Source: Rotaria sordida
Lineage: Eukaryota; Rotifera; Eurotatoria; Philodinida; Philodinidae
Length of the DNA: 64,000 bases
NCBI GenBank assembly: GCA_905250125.1
Contig: CAJNOL010000671.1
Span: 1-64,000, forward strand
Direction: 5' to 3'
In this document: piece after piece, positions 48,700 through 59,985 of the stretch
Layout: every line of letters starts with the position of its first letter
How positions within the stretch are numbered: position 1 is the first letter of the stretch
The notes under the pieces: generated by a model
Told to the model about the DNA's origin: nothing
Seen by the model: the letters and a program-made list of their open reading frames with translations, nothing else
Database searches by the model: none
Program-made: the position numbers and the translations under genes

Positions 48700-51171
48700 A
48701 TGCACTACTTAAGTTATTTATCGATCTTAATTGTTTCCAGTATTATAATGCTGAAAACATGCAATGGTGCAAAAGTAATCGTTCTTGATAAATTTCCTAG
48801 CGATCCAGAACAAGAAAATCGAGTGTTATTAAAGCCACTCAATAAACGGCTCGTAAGACGTCAAATTAGTAAGTAAAGTTATCATTAATTATTTCGTTTT
48901 AAGTAATTCGATAAAAAAATCACTGATGCAAAAAAGAAACAAATAAACAAATTAGTCTATATTAATTAGGAGAATAGAAGATTTCATTTGACAATTCTTT
49001 TTCACAATAATTGTTGAATGATATCAAAACAATATTTATACAAGACTAACCAAATTGATTTCTATTCATTTTCCTTGTTAAATGTGTTTTGAGTTAATTG
49101 ACCTAATAAAGATTTGTAAAGCTTCGAACACCTCAATATTACAAAAAAATTAGTAGTCTACTGAAAACACATCAACGATTTGATGTGTAACTTCTATTTT
49201 GCCTAGTAAAAAATCTTAAGTGAATGAAACTGATTGATAAGATATAAAACCCTCCGAAAAATGCTGATATCTCTAAATGGAATATTTCGAAACAAGTAAT
49301 GTTATTCTTGCCGAAAAGGTAACTATAAGTTGTCGATGATTTTTGACTAAAGAAAGAAACACAAGTAGGTTTCTAGAGAAAGATGTTCTCTACTTAATAG
49401 TGTGTGCATGAGAAAATCATACTGCATAGTGTTCATATGTTGATAGAGGTGACGTCACCTATGGACATGTCAATAGCACACGGCAGAACTTAATACTATG
49501 TATATTATAGGATACAGAAAGACTTTCTCTACCAATCTACTTATATTCTCTTCTCTAGTCAAAACTTTATAGTCATATTTCACTAGTCTAATATCAGAAA
49601 TCAATGGCATTATATTAGATAAATTACATATTATCTCATATACTTAATATTAATCAAATGATTTACATATTTTTTTCAAAGTTTGTCCAAAGCCATATCA
49701 TGTTTGGATTTCGGCTAATCAATGTGTTTGGAGTTGTGGTGAAGGTACTCAACCTGATACTACAACTAATGAATGTGTCTGTGAAAATGGATATTATGAG
49801 ATAGGTACTGATGAATTTGGAAGAAGAATCTGTGCTAGTAAGTCTTAATATATAATAATGCATTATATAAATAATGAATTCTATGTTGGAGAGATAACTA
49901 ATAGATTTTTGCAATAGATAAATAATTAATAGATAGATTGAAGTTTCATTTTGTTTTTACTAAATCTTTGATTGTAATATTAACATCAATGTATTAGTTT
50001 ATCTTGCAGATTTGTTCTTGAAATGAATTTTGTCGTTCGATATAATAGGTAGACCGAAAATTTTCAGAAAAAATATTTGTTTATTTTTGGCTTCCTTGAA
50101 AGTGTTTTTAAGAAGTCAAAAGCTATGGTTTATAGCCAACACATTGTGCAATTTCTAAATATGGACTTAGAAATTTCATATGAGTTTTTTTATTGAGAGA
50201 AATAAAGTAATCTTTCAAAGATCCAAAGATTGAGTTTGGATAGAAAGTATAAGTCGAAGTTTCTCATGCAAATGATTGCTTATTGTTGATCTGATTGAAA
50301 GTATCTCAGAGAAGTCACAAGCTATGTATGATGATCAAAATTTTGTCCTCTCTTTGAATATGAGATTAGGAATATTGTGTCTATTTTTGTTCGCCAATAG
50401 TGAAGGAATAGTATTTTGAAAGCTTAAAAAATTCGATTGAATGATGAACCAATAGGTTTTTTCCTAATCCAATATATTGAACTAAGCTGTAGTGGTACTT
50501 TGCCAACAGCTCCTTTCTATACAAAATGCATTTTAGTCAAAAAGTCGATTTTTTCAAAAATGAAGATTTAAGAGAAAAACAAAAAAAACTTCAATAGCAA
50601 TTTTTTTAAGGTAGCATGTGCTCTACAAGCTAATAAATTAATAAAGATGTCAACATTTACTTTTGAATTGTAATAATCAAAGTACAAAAATGTAATGAAA
50701 AAAATTTCTGTTGAAATTATGTTTTTGGATCTCTGAATAGATCATCTTATTGATCTCAAGAAAATTTCCTAAGCCTACATTGAGAAAGAGCACAAATTTC
50801 TAGTTATAATCCATAGATTTTGTTTTCTTGAAAACACTTTCAGGCTAATGAAAAATAAACAAACAAACATTCACTTGCAAAACTTTCGGCTCATTCATTA
50901 TTTATGCAAAAAGAAAGCTAAGAAGCTTCTCATATATGTTGACTTCATATTTTAACACTTTTCTATCTTATTCTTATTGCTAATTCTTCTTTTTCTTTTT
51001 TTTAAAGAGTGTCCGGAACCATATCATGTTGTGACTTCGGATAAACGATGTGTTTGGAGTTGTGGTGAAGGTACTGAACCTGATAACACAACTAATGAAT
51101 GTGTCTGTCAAAAGGGATATTATGAAACGGGTACTGATGGCTTTGGAAGAAGAATTTGTTCACCATTATAA
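48700..51171 (+). CDS. Secreted protein with two tandem 6-Cys domains
   Basis: A 162-residue secreted protein in three exons (48700-48868, 49682-49837, 51008-51171). Exon 1 gives a signal peptide (MHYLSYLSILIVSSIIMLKT…) and a ~35-residue spacer ending in basic KRLVRRQ, a plausible propeptide cleavage site. Exons 2 and 3 each encode one ~50-residue domain: C-P-x-P-Y-H-V, then CVWSCGEGT, NECVC, GYYE and FGRRIC, with six cysteines in identical positions. The two domains are identical at 38 of 50 positions. The introns are both phase 1, so the domain exon is symmetrical and could duplicate without breaking frame. The fold is not assignable with confidence; TIL- or EGF-like cysteine-knot types are possible. 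Intron 2 (49838-51007) contains an old inverted-repeat element. Confidence 0.8.
50042..50902. mobile_element. Old copy of the KIN17-intron TIR element
   Basis: Inside intron 2 of the cysteine-rich gene. Left end ATAATAGGTAGACCGAAAATTTTC, right end (in reverse) ATAATGAATGAGCCGAAAGTTTTG. Interior blocks follow the 41581-42350 element in the same order: the AAAGTCGATTTTTTCAAAAATGA block, the TGCTCTACAAGCT block and the GTACAAAAATGTA block. Divergence is high. The left arm appears twice in tandem (about 50050-50240 and about 50245-50420), which the young copy does not show. Confidence 0.8.
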
Positions 51172-51720
51172 TGGTCAATTAGGAAATTTATAAATATTTT
51201 TAAGAACTGACAAAAAAATGTTTTTCTCTTTAAAAGGTCTATGCCAAATATGCATAGGATGTTCAAAAAGTTCTGAGGATAGTAATCTAATATTTTACAT
51301 GCAAAATATTATATTACTATTCTCAAAACTTTTTGAACACCCTATGTAAATTATTGCTTCAACTGTTCTTTTTTTTTCAACGTATTCATCATTTAATACT
51401 TATATAACTCATATATTATACATGACTTCATTTTAACTTGACAATTTGTACTTTTTTTTTAAATATATACGTGCATTGAAATCTTTCTTTTCTGCGGAGT
51501 TGGAAAGAAACAACCATCGCGTAACGAAATTCTACTCTTTTATTGTTATTATCGTATGTTCACTATTGGAAAGTTATCTGGGAAAAGAGATAAACATTCG
51601 ATTCTTTTTCTCTTCAGTCGAAAAGATTTACGATATCATCGATGCAAATTAGTCAACATTTTAGTGAAATAGCTTAGCTAAAATTGATCAATTGTTTGAT
51701 TCTTTCTCTTGCTCTTCATT
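51172..51720. other. 3' flank of the cysteine-rich gene
   Basis: Contains the hairpin at 51252-51347 (listed separately). Region 51480-51650 reads briefly as protein-like but has no assignable family. No gene is supported. Confidence 0.4.
51252..51347. mobile_element. 96 bp near-perfect hairpin MITE
   Basis: CATAGGATGTTCAAAAAGTT… pairs with …AACTTTTTGAACACCCTATG almost base for base, including AATATTTTACATGCAAAATATT at the tip. It begins 81 bp after the stop codon of the cysteine-rich gene and so may be carried in its 3' UTR. Mariner-like minimal element is the likely class. Confidence 0.8.
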
Positions 51721-51734
51721 ATAATTATTTGGTT

Positions 51735-52745
51735 TTTGACAAAATGAACTATGACACCTAAAAGAAAATAGAGTATTCAAAAGGCTTTTGAACTTTGATA
51801 GTTAATCGCTATTTCAATAGAGATTCATTAGGTGAAATTGCAAAATACATGAATATTCTACGTACAATGGTTCAGTACATTGTCAAGATATACAAAATCT
51901 ACAAATGCATAAAAAGATTTTCTTGGTGGTGGAAGGAAGAGAGTTATGATAGAAAGAGTAGACGATTTTATACGAACAAATATTGATTTCTTAACGATGA
52001 AAATTATCTATATCACTAAAAGCTGAAATGAAATATCAATTAGGAATAACAATACCTACGACAACGATAAATTGTTGAACGAATGAAATTGGTTATTCGA
52101 GATTATTATTAATAAAGTAAAACATTTAAACTATGTAATAAAATATGTTGAAAAGAATTCTTGCTTTTGAAAGTAAAAATCATGTGATCTTATAATGCCA
52201 AATTTAATTTATTTGATCCCAGTTCCAAAGTAATATTTTAGATAAAAGTTAACGAAGAATACAATCTAGATTGTATATTACCAATAGCTAAATATCATGG
52301 AAATAATGTGAAAGTATGAAGTTGTTTCAGTCGAAAAGGAAGAGATAATCTAGTTGTTATCAATGAGACTTTAATAGGTGAAAAATACTAAACGATTTTG
52401 GAGGAAAATCTATTTCAATCAACTCGAAAATAGCGATTAGGATCAAATTTTATATTTCAACATGATAATGATCCTAAAGATCGAACATGAATTGTATCAG
52501 ATTGGTTGGATGTGAAATGTCTCATCTAGCCATCAGCAAGCTCTCACGTCAATCCTAATTAACATCTATGAACCGAATCTGATTGACGAATTCGAAAATG
52601 TAGACGATCGAAAAATAAATATAAACGAAAATAAATATTGTTACCAGAATGGAATGAAATTGAAAACGATGTAATTGAAGCATTAGTTGAGAATCGTTTA
52701 CAAGAAAGCATAAGCAAAGAGAGCTTTCCAGTTTGATACTAATAG
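51735..52745 (+). pseudogene. Decayed Tc1-like transposase
   Basis: A dead Tc1/mariner-superfamily transposase, about full length. The N-terminal helix-turn-helix survives in one frame (51795-51986: FNRDSLGEIAKYMNILRTM, QYIVKIYK). Later frames keep the FSRKGRDNLVVIN block, the catalytic-aspartate block FQHDNDPKDRT (about 52455-52490), SDWLDVKC, and the SSHVNPN stretch that carries the third acidic position. A C-terminal EWNEIENDVIEALVENRLQ follows. It has multiple in-frame stops and frame changes. No terminal repeats could be matched to it. Confidence 0.7.
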
Positions 52746-52985
52746 AATTATAGAAGAAGAAAAAAATAAAAATTCATCATGTTTCTTTCCGCTTTTGATA
52801 TTAGAAAAAAAGACATAATACTATTATTGGTTATATTTTTAACTATGCTCAATAGGAAGATTGAAATATGATTGAGAAGGTTGAACATGAAATTAATTCA
52901 ATTTCGTTCTTTTCATAAAGTTGATGGGTTTTTCTTGTATGAAAGAGGTGAAGTGTACGAATAATTTTTAGCATCTTTGAACATA

Positions 52986-53567
52986 CAGAGTGTTTCATAA
53001 GTCACTTGCAGAATGAAAACCAAAGAATAGTGATTGTATTTTGAACTATTCGATGAATTATTTAATAATTCAGTTTTATCTCATGAAAGTGAAGCTAAAT
53101 TTGCAGATGTATGACTCACTGAAAGTGTATGGAGAATATTTAAAACAAAAGTACAAGGAGAACAATTTTCAAACTTTAAACAACTGAGAACTAGATTGAA
53201 CAAAGAATGAAAGAAAGTAGCTTGTAATGATTGACAAAAATCCTAAGAGACTTTGTGAATTAATAAAAAGTAGTGGGCAATAAATAGGTGATAGTTAAAT
53301 GAGATTTTTGTATGATCGGATTAATATAAGAGTTTTTTTTCGTTTGTTTTTGACAAAATATCTTGTTGATTAATCTCCAAAAATTTATTTTCACATTCTC
53401 ATGTTTATATTGTTTATTATTAGAAGGCAAGATATTATCCAACAATATGCCATTTGAAAGATTTGATACGAGTATTTAAGGTTCAATTTAAAAGGTTGAC
53501 TTGAAGATTGTTTTCTGTCTGTATATAAACTGATTTTATCGCATGTTAAGACTTATGAAACACTTTG
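52986..53567 (+). mobile_element. Tc1-like deletion derivative with TA-flanked TIRs
   Basis: The ends are inverted copies: CAGAGTGTTTCATAAGTC (52986-53003) and, in reverse, CAAAGTGTTTCATAAGTC (53550-53567), each flanked by TA. Inside, plus strand 53115-53260 keeps the C-terminal end of a Tc1-like transposase (ESVWRIFKTKVQGEQF…TRLNKE), with stops. The N-terminal and catalytic parts are missing. It is therefore an internally deleted non-autonomous copy, close to but distinct from the transposase relic just upstream. Confidence 0.75.
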
Positions 53568-56500
53568 TATCGTATGAATTGCAATATTTGTCGATAGCAA
53601 ATCCATCATGCCATATCATTCGGCCACTTCAATTACAGAAAGAATTATCTAGAGATCCTACAAATTTATTGTACAAAAAAAAAGATCAGTTATACTGTCA
53701 GATTAGTCCTCAAATAGGAGGTCAATGGGTGGCGTGCACGGCATAAATTGTGACTTTTTTTAAACAAAATAGTGCGTATTATATATAGCATGACATTTAA
53801 TATGTATATCATGATTATCTCCTGAACGGTAAGCTCTTTTGCGTTTAGTTTTCTACTATAATTAGATTATGATAAAAGAAAAAAATGAGCAGTAATTTGC
53901 AGTCAAACGTTCTAAGTTTCATCGAAATATTCATACGATACATAACGGAAAATAAGTATGTGAATAAACACTCGATTTTTTTTCTCCATAAAGATCAACG
54001 TGTAAATCTATCATCTTTGACCAAATTTATTCTGTACTAGACTCCCTTATTTAACGCAAAAATAAGGATTTTTATGTCTTCTCTGGAATGATCAAAATGG
54101 CATAGGTTATACTAACACATGATTTCTTCAAAGTGTTCATAACAGTGGCCGATTATTAAATGCTAGTTCACAGAATATTTTGAGCATAAACGAATTCCAT
54201 ATGCGAAAGGTTCACATTATTGTTGTTACAGACATCTATGAAAGTTTTCGAAAAGTCTCATTTGCTAAGTAGAAAGCTAGACAGACATGCAGAACAGAAT
54301 GCCACTTTACGACATTTGAAAACTTTCAAATCCTATAGTTCTCTAACAGAATCAGACGGATGACTAATTTTTTTCTATGAATATGAAAAGCCATAAGGAC
54401 ATTGTGTAAAAACAAGTTGATCCAGATTAACTCAGAAAAATCAGAATTATATAAAAAAAAAAGCAAAAAATCGTTGAAACACAACGGTACAATGAGTATG
54501 CAATTTTATTCAAATATTTGTTTCGATTAAAATAAATTAAAATCTTTTTTTTTTATTTTCTCAAGTATTGATAGATTTTTATTTATGATCAATAATATAA
54601 AACAATATTCATTATGTATGAATTGTTTTTTTCAGAATCGATTTATTCAATAAAAAGAAATTCGTATTGTCCTAAGAAAGTATATAAAAATAAATAGCTT
54701 TTGTTTATAAATCATATTTTTGCATTTAATTTACTTTAAGTTGTTCAAATTTAACAATAGTTTCTCGATTAGTTTGACGAATACCGTCGTGTATGAATAC
54801 AATTCTATCACATCTTTTTGTTGGTAAATTATCTGCTTCAATGCACTCTTTTTGTATTAATAATTTATTTTTGTTGCAAAAAATAAAAAGGAAGAAAATT
54901 GCGTTTTTGTCGTCGTTATTGTCGTTTTGATTGAAAGCAAAAAAATATAATATAATAGAAAAGGAAAAAAATATATGTCTATCATTCTTCATATATTATG
55001 ATATAAACGAAAAACTTATTCGATCTGATCAAATAAATGTTGATTTTAGACCAATGGACAAACAATAATCATGTTAATCGCTAGAGAAAAGAAAAAGGTA
55101 AAAACCTAATTACAACGATACACATCAGTGCTTTCACATGTATCTGATACGTAGAAGCGCAAGGTTTGTTTTTTGTATTAATTAGATATTTATCAAAAAA
55201 AAAAAGAATTTATCTCGTTTTCATCCATGCATATTTACATAAGAATCTTGTAATAACATGAAAATGATAAGGGCTTTTAGGTTCAAAAACAAGTTTAATC
55301 AAGTCTGTTTGACACTAAGGTCAAAGTATGGATCATTGCATCGAATATTTTGTTATTTTGTGTAATAAAAATTTCTTTTTTATTTTGTAATTACAAATCA
55401 GCACGCAACGAATATGAAAGGCGTATATCGAATATGTCATATTTATTCATTGCTAAAGAAACAAAAAAAAAAGGAGTATAAAAAGTGTCACATTAGTAAA
55501 CATATTTTGATTTTGATGTGATAGTTTTTCTTCTTCATTACAGTCAGTTATCGTATTGCAGGAGTATATTTTACGTTCTTTCAAATAAACATATTCTTCA
55601 TAATGTATATTGTTCTTTTAGAAAAACAGAGATGAAGTTAATTTTCAACTAATTTTCAGTTTATTGATCGAATATTTTCATTTATATCACAAATCAAATT
55701 GAAGAAAACAAGTTTTTTATTTATTTATTTGAATGTCAATTTAAAACAAAAATAGATTAATAAGATTATTTAACATCATAAACAACGTAGGATAAGTATT
55801 AAAAGTCAATAGTTTTTCTTATTTTAATACAAATTAGACATATTATTCTTAATTTTTATATCATAGTTTTATATATTCATACTAATAAAATTAATGTTTA
55901 TTAGATTAAGTATATTTTCAAATCAAAATCTTCATTTTAAATACCATAATAAAACAAAGATAAAACATTGCATATATTTATCATTTATTTTAAAAGATAA
56001 CTATGCATAATTTAACATGATTTTCTACTTAGAATATAATGATTATATGCAATTATATTTCTTTTTTTATCCTTTTTTTTCTATTTTTCTGAGTATGTCA
56101 AGGTTTTATATTATTGAAATGTTAAGACATCATGTGACTAACATTTCATATAGAAACAAAAAATAATATCAAATCTAACACACATATATATATACATAAT
56201 ATTTCTATAAACGAGTTCATGTTTTAAGATAAAAACTTAAAGCAAGAATTTTGTTTATTAATATTTATAGATGATCTTATATAAAGAATTCTCCTATATT
56301 ATATTTATACCGACATTGATTGCTTCACATTAAAATTGTATATAATAATATTGCGTCATTTTCTTTAACAAAAACGTAAGATATATACTGTTTGCATATA
56401 TTAATACAAATAACACATCAGATAAATCCGAATCAATGAAGCGAATCCTAAGAAGGGATAGAGAAGCAGAAATAGAGCTGTTGTTTTATGCTCTTTTTTT

Positions 56501-57202
56501 TTTCTTTATTATATACCTTGATTAAAAATACCTGTACGGATAATTATAGTTGATAAGATGCACTTTAAAAGAAAAAATACGAGTGACTCTTTATACTTAT
56601 TTATTTTATATTACTAATCTCTATATAAAATCAATCCTTCTAATAAGGTTTTTGATTATAGTTTCGATTTGTCAATGCATGATTGCTTATTTTCCTTTTA
56701 CTATGTATTTTATCTTCGGCTTTTTTTCCCTGACTCTTACTATTGAAATATACAAGGAGCTTCATTATTATCGCTACTCTTACTTAACTTCTTTGATTAT
56801 TGAACAAACACAAATACGACATAAGTAATTATTTCAACACGATTGCGTTTATCTACAATTAGTAATCAACGAACGACAATAATGTTTGAGAAAAGACTTG
56901 AACTATTTATCTAGTCTTTTCTTTTTCTATTTTATATTCTTTTGCTTTCTCTAGATTTTTCTCTTTTCTTCTTCGTTTTTTTTGCGACTCTTTTATCTTT
57001 CATTTGAAATATGAGAATATTAAAGAAAACATAGTTCATTATTATTATTATTATTATTTGGAGAATAATCTATTATCTATTTCTATACTTTGAATTGCCG
57101 TATATTTTATTAAACAATTCATATAGACTTTTTATACATTGTCTATTTGTGTGTTTTGTAGATTATATTTTCTTAATCTAGCCTTTTTTAAAAAAAACAA
57201 TC
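53568..57202. other. Intergenic DNA upstream of the calcium-sensor gene
   Basis: 3.6 kb. A minus-strand frame at 54726-54992 ends in ~40 residues with gene-like codons (CIEADNLPTKRCDRIVF…) but has no recognisable family or exon partners. A TTA/ATT microsatellite lies at 57040-57058. The last several hundred bases are the promoter side of the gene at 57203. Nothing else is supported. Confidence 0.4.
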
Positions 57203-58535
57203 ATGGGTAATAATACTGGTGGACAAGGACTGAAAGTGGGCAAGACACTTACAGAATCTGATGTTGTTGAATTATCAGCTTTGTCTGGTTTTACACCAGA
57301 AAAAGTACGTGAATGGCATACAGGTTTCATGGTACGTATAAATTTACTGATGTTTTATATTGACAAATAATATTATGTTGATAGAAGCATAAGTATGTGT
57401 GTAGTTACAAATAGACATATTTTTCTTCCATCTAAGAATATTCAAACTAGTCTCATTAGATATCGATTGTGTCATAGGAAAACAAAAACAAAAGAGATTA
57501 AATGAGTTTATGTTTCTTAATATAAATGATCCCTTGTCGAATAGTATGTTTTCATATTGTTCTGTAATGTATATAAAAGAGAATAATTGAATGCATATTC
57601 TATCACGCATAATGATTCCTATTTCCGAGATCGTTTTTCTTTTTACTCTTAAGAGAAATTCTAAAGCAAATTACATGAAAACAAACCAAGAAAACTTGTC
57701 AGGTATAATTAATAAAAGTAAACTTGCATCCTTTAAGGAACATGTTAGCAACAATCATTTAATAAAGTAATTTATTTTATTTTATTATTTTTCTATTGTA
57801 GAAAGATTGTCCAACTGGAAAATTAAATAAGAAAAAATTTATCGAAGTTTATAAACAATTTTATCCAACGGGAAAAGCTGAAAAATTTTGTGAATATATT
57901 TTTCGTGCATTCGATAATGATAGTTCAGGCAGCATAGGTATGTAACAAATTTTTCTAATATATCTATTTCAAGAGAATAAAAAACTCTAACTAAAATTTC
58001 ACAATTAATAAAACGAAAAAAACAAACATAAATTCGTGGATAAATAAATATGATTATTATTATTTATTTAGATTTTTGTGAATTTTTAATTGCTATTTCG
58101 ATAACTGCTCAACAAGAACCAAAGAAAAAATTAGAATGGGCATTTTCAATGTATGGTATGTAGTTCGTTTTTTTTTTGAATTCTTGTTTTTTATTTAAAG
58201 TAAAAACAAAGAACAATATATTTTTTTCTTATTAATTAGATATTGATCGTAATGGTTTTATTGAAAAGAAAGAAATGAAAAAAATTATGGATGTAAGAAT
58301 AACATTTCTTTCTATTCTTTGTTTTTTAAGCCCTTATTTTTTGTTATTTTCAAAGGCTATTTTTGATCTTCTTGGAGAAGAACGAAAAGGTTCAAATACA
58401 CCACAGCTAAAAGTTGATCAAATATTTACAAGAATGGATGCAAATGGTGATGGAAAGTTATCAAAAGAAGAATTTATTAGTGGTTGTTTACAAGATGATT
58501 ATTTAAGAAGATTACTTGCACCATCAGCTTCATAA
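57203..58535 (+). CDS. Neuronal calcium sensor protein, N-myristoylated type
   Basis: A 193-residue calcium-sensor of the NCS/recoverin/KChIP family. Five exons: 57203-57331, 57802-57937, 58072-58155, 58240-58292 and 58356-58535, all in frame. MGNNTGGQG gives the Gly2/Ser-Thr pattern of N-myristoylation. After [23 protein letters not shown] the first EF-hand has the family's Cys-Pro disabling pair. EF2 ([12 protein letters not shown]), EF3 ([12 protein letters not shown]) and EF4 ([12 protein letters not shown]) each have all calcium-ligand positions. The C-terminus is [13 protein letters not shown]. The family regulates receptors, ion channels and phosphoinositide kinases in neurons. Exact subfamily (visinin-like/hippocalcin against invertebrate-specific) is not resolved. 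It is convergent with a paralogue at 59986-61143. Confidence 0.92.
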
Positions 58536-59985
58536 ATTAACTTAAATATATCCACCTAAATTATTCCTTATGATACTCAATTTAATTTTTTTTTGTGTTT
58601 TTTTTGTTCTCATACACGTGCTTACATAAAAACTAAAGCCAATACGAATTTATTTGAGAAGAATTCTTTTTTTTTTCTTAACAAGGCCATTGACATACGA
58701 TGTTCTATGAATTAAATTTTATCTGAATAGTGTATCAATTGTGAAAGAAGCAAAAAAACAAGAAATCTGTATTCCGTAATACGACGGGATAACAAAACAA
58801 TGAATAAGAATAGAGAAAATAAAAGTCATAATCTGATTTAAATTTTCATTTCATATATCCTTTTGTTTTATTTAGACAATGACAAAAAAAAGAAATCCCT
58901 TGATTTAACAATATTAATTGGAAGATTCTGAGAAATATAATTATGATTTTTTTTTATGTTTATCTTTACATGAAAATAAAACATCTTCTTTCATGATTGT
59001 TTCGATACCGGAAGAAAGTTTCTTTTTCTTGATAAATTCTAACTAATCGACGGATGTTAATTTAACGAACACGTAAATATTTAGATAAGCTAAACATGTG
59101 TCATACGTTATTAAAGTAATAATGCATACATCAGTAAGTTGCTGAGTACGATATAATCTGAAATATATGAAATGTTATATTTATTCACGACGTTAATATG
59201 TATTTGTCAAATTCTTCACAAAAAAAAACGAAGAAAAACAGTTTCATATATTAATTAAAGGTTTGCAAACGATAATTATCATGTGCGCATTTATATGATA
59301 TATTTAATCAAGCGCATATTCGACATCCATTGTAAGAAAATTTTAATTCTTCACAGCAACTAATATATATAAATACATTTGAGATCAGAGATATCTTATC
59401 AAGAAAAGTATATCAATGAAAATGTTTGATTGACATTTTAAATCAATATATTCAAAAACAAAAAATGTTAAGCATTCGAATGATGAACTTATCAGATTTC
59501 AAAAGCTGTATAAAAAAAATTAATAAACGTCTTTATCTGTATTTCACGTCAAAACAACAAAAAACAAACAGAAATTTTTAATAAAATCATGTGTTTCATT
59601 TTTTTTTTTTTTATAAACATAAGTTTGAATTTCATCAAGAATGATCATCAATCAACATTCATACAAACATTTTCACATTATAAAACAAAAAAAAACGAAA
59701 TGAAAGCGAATCTTGTTATGTCAATATGAGAAAAAAAGAAGCATGATCTGTAATCAATACGTAGTTAAAACAAACGGAAATAATCATATGAGAATACATA
59801 ATATTATATGTAAATAAAAAAAAATTTTACGGTGAGGAACAAGAGATCAAGTGTCTTTCTTGACTAGTGTAGTATATAAAAAAAAGAAAGATATTCTTTT
59901 TATAATCATATATGGTTGAATAATGAAAATTACGTAATTTATATCGTCTCTACAGAACATTTATTTGAAGAGAATTAGTTCTGTA
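58536..59985. other. Shared 3' region of the convergent calcium-sensor genes
   Basis: 1.45 kb between two stop codons; it should hold both 3' UTRs. It is AT-rich with poly-A/T tracts and AATAAA-like signals in both orientations. No gene or repeat is recognised. Confidence 0.5.

Noticed and set aside
51446-51652. 68-codon frame after the cysteine-rich gene
   Set aside because: Reads somewhat like protein but has no family match, signal peptide or exon context.
54726-54992. 88-codon minus-strand frame with a gene-like C-terminal half
   Set aside because: No recognisable family and no convincing upstream exon; kept only as a note in the intergenic entry.
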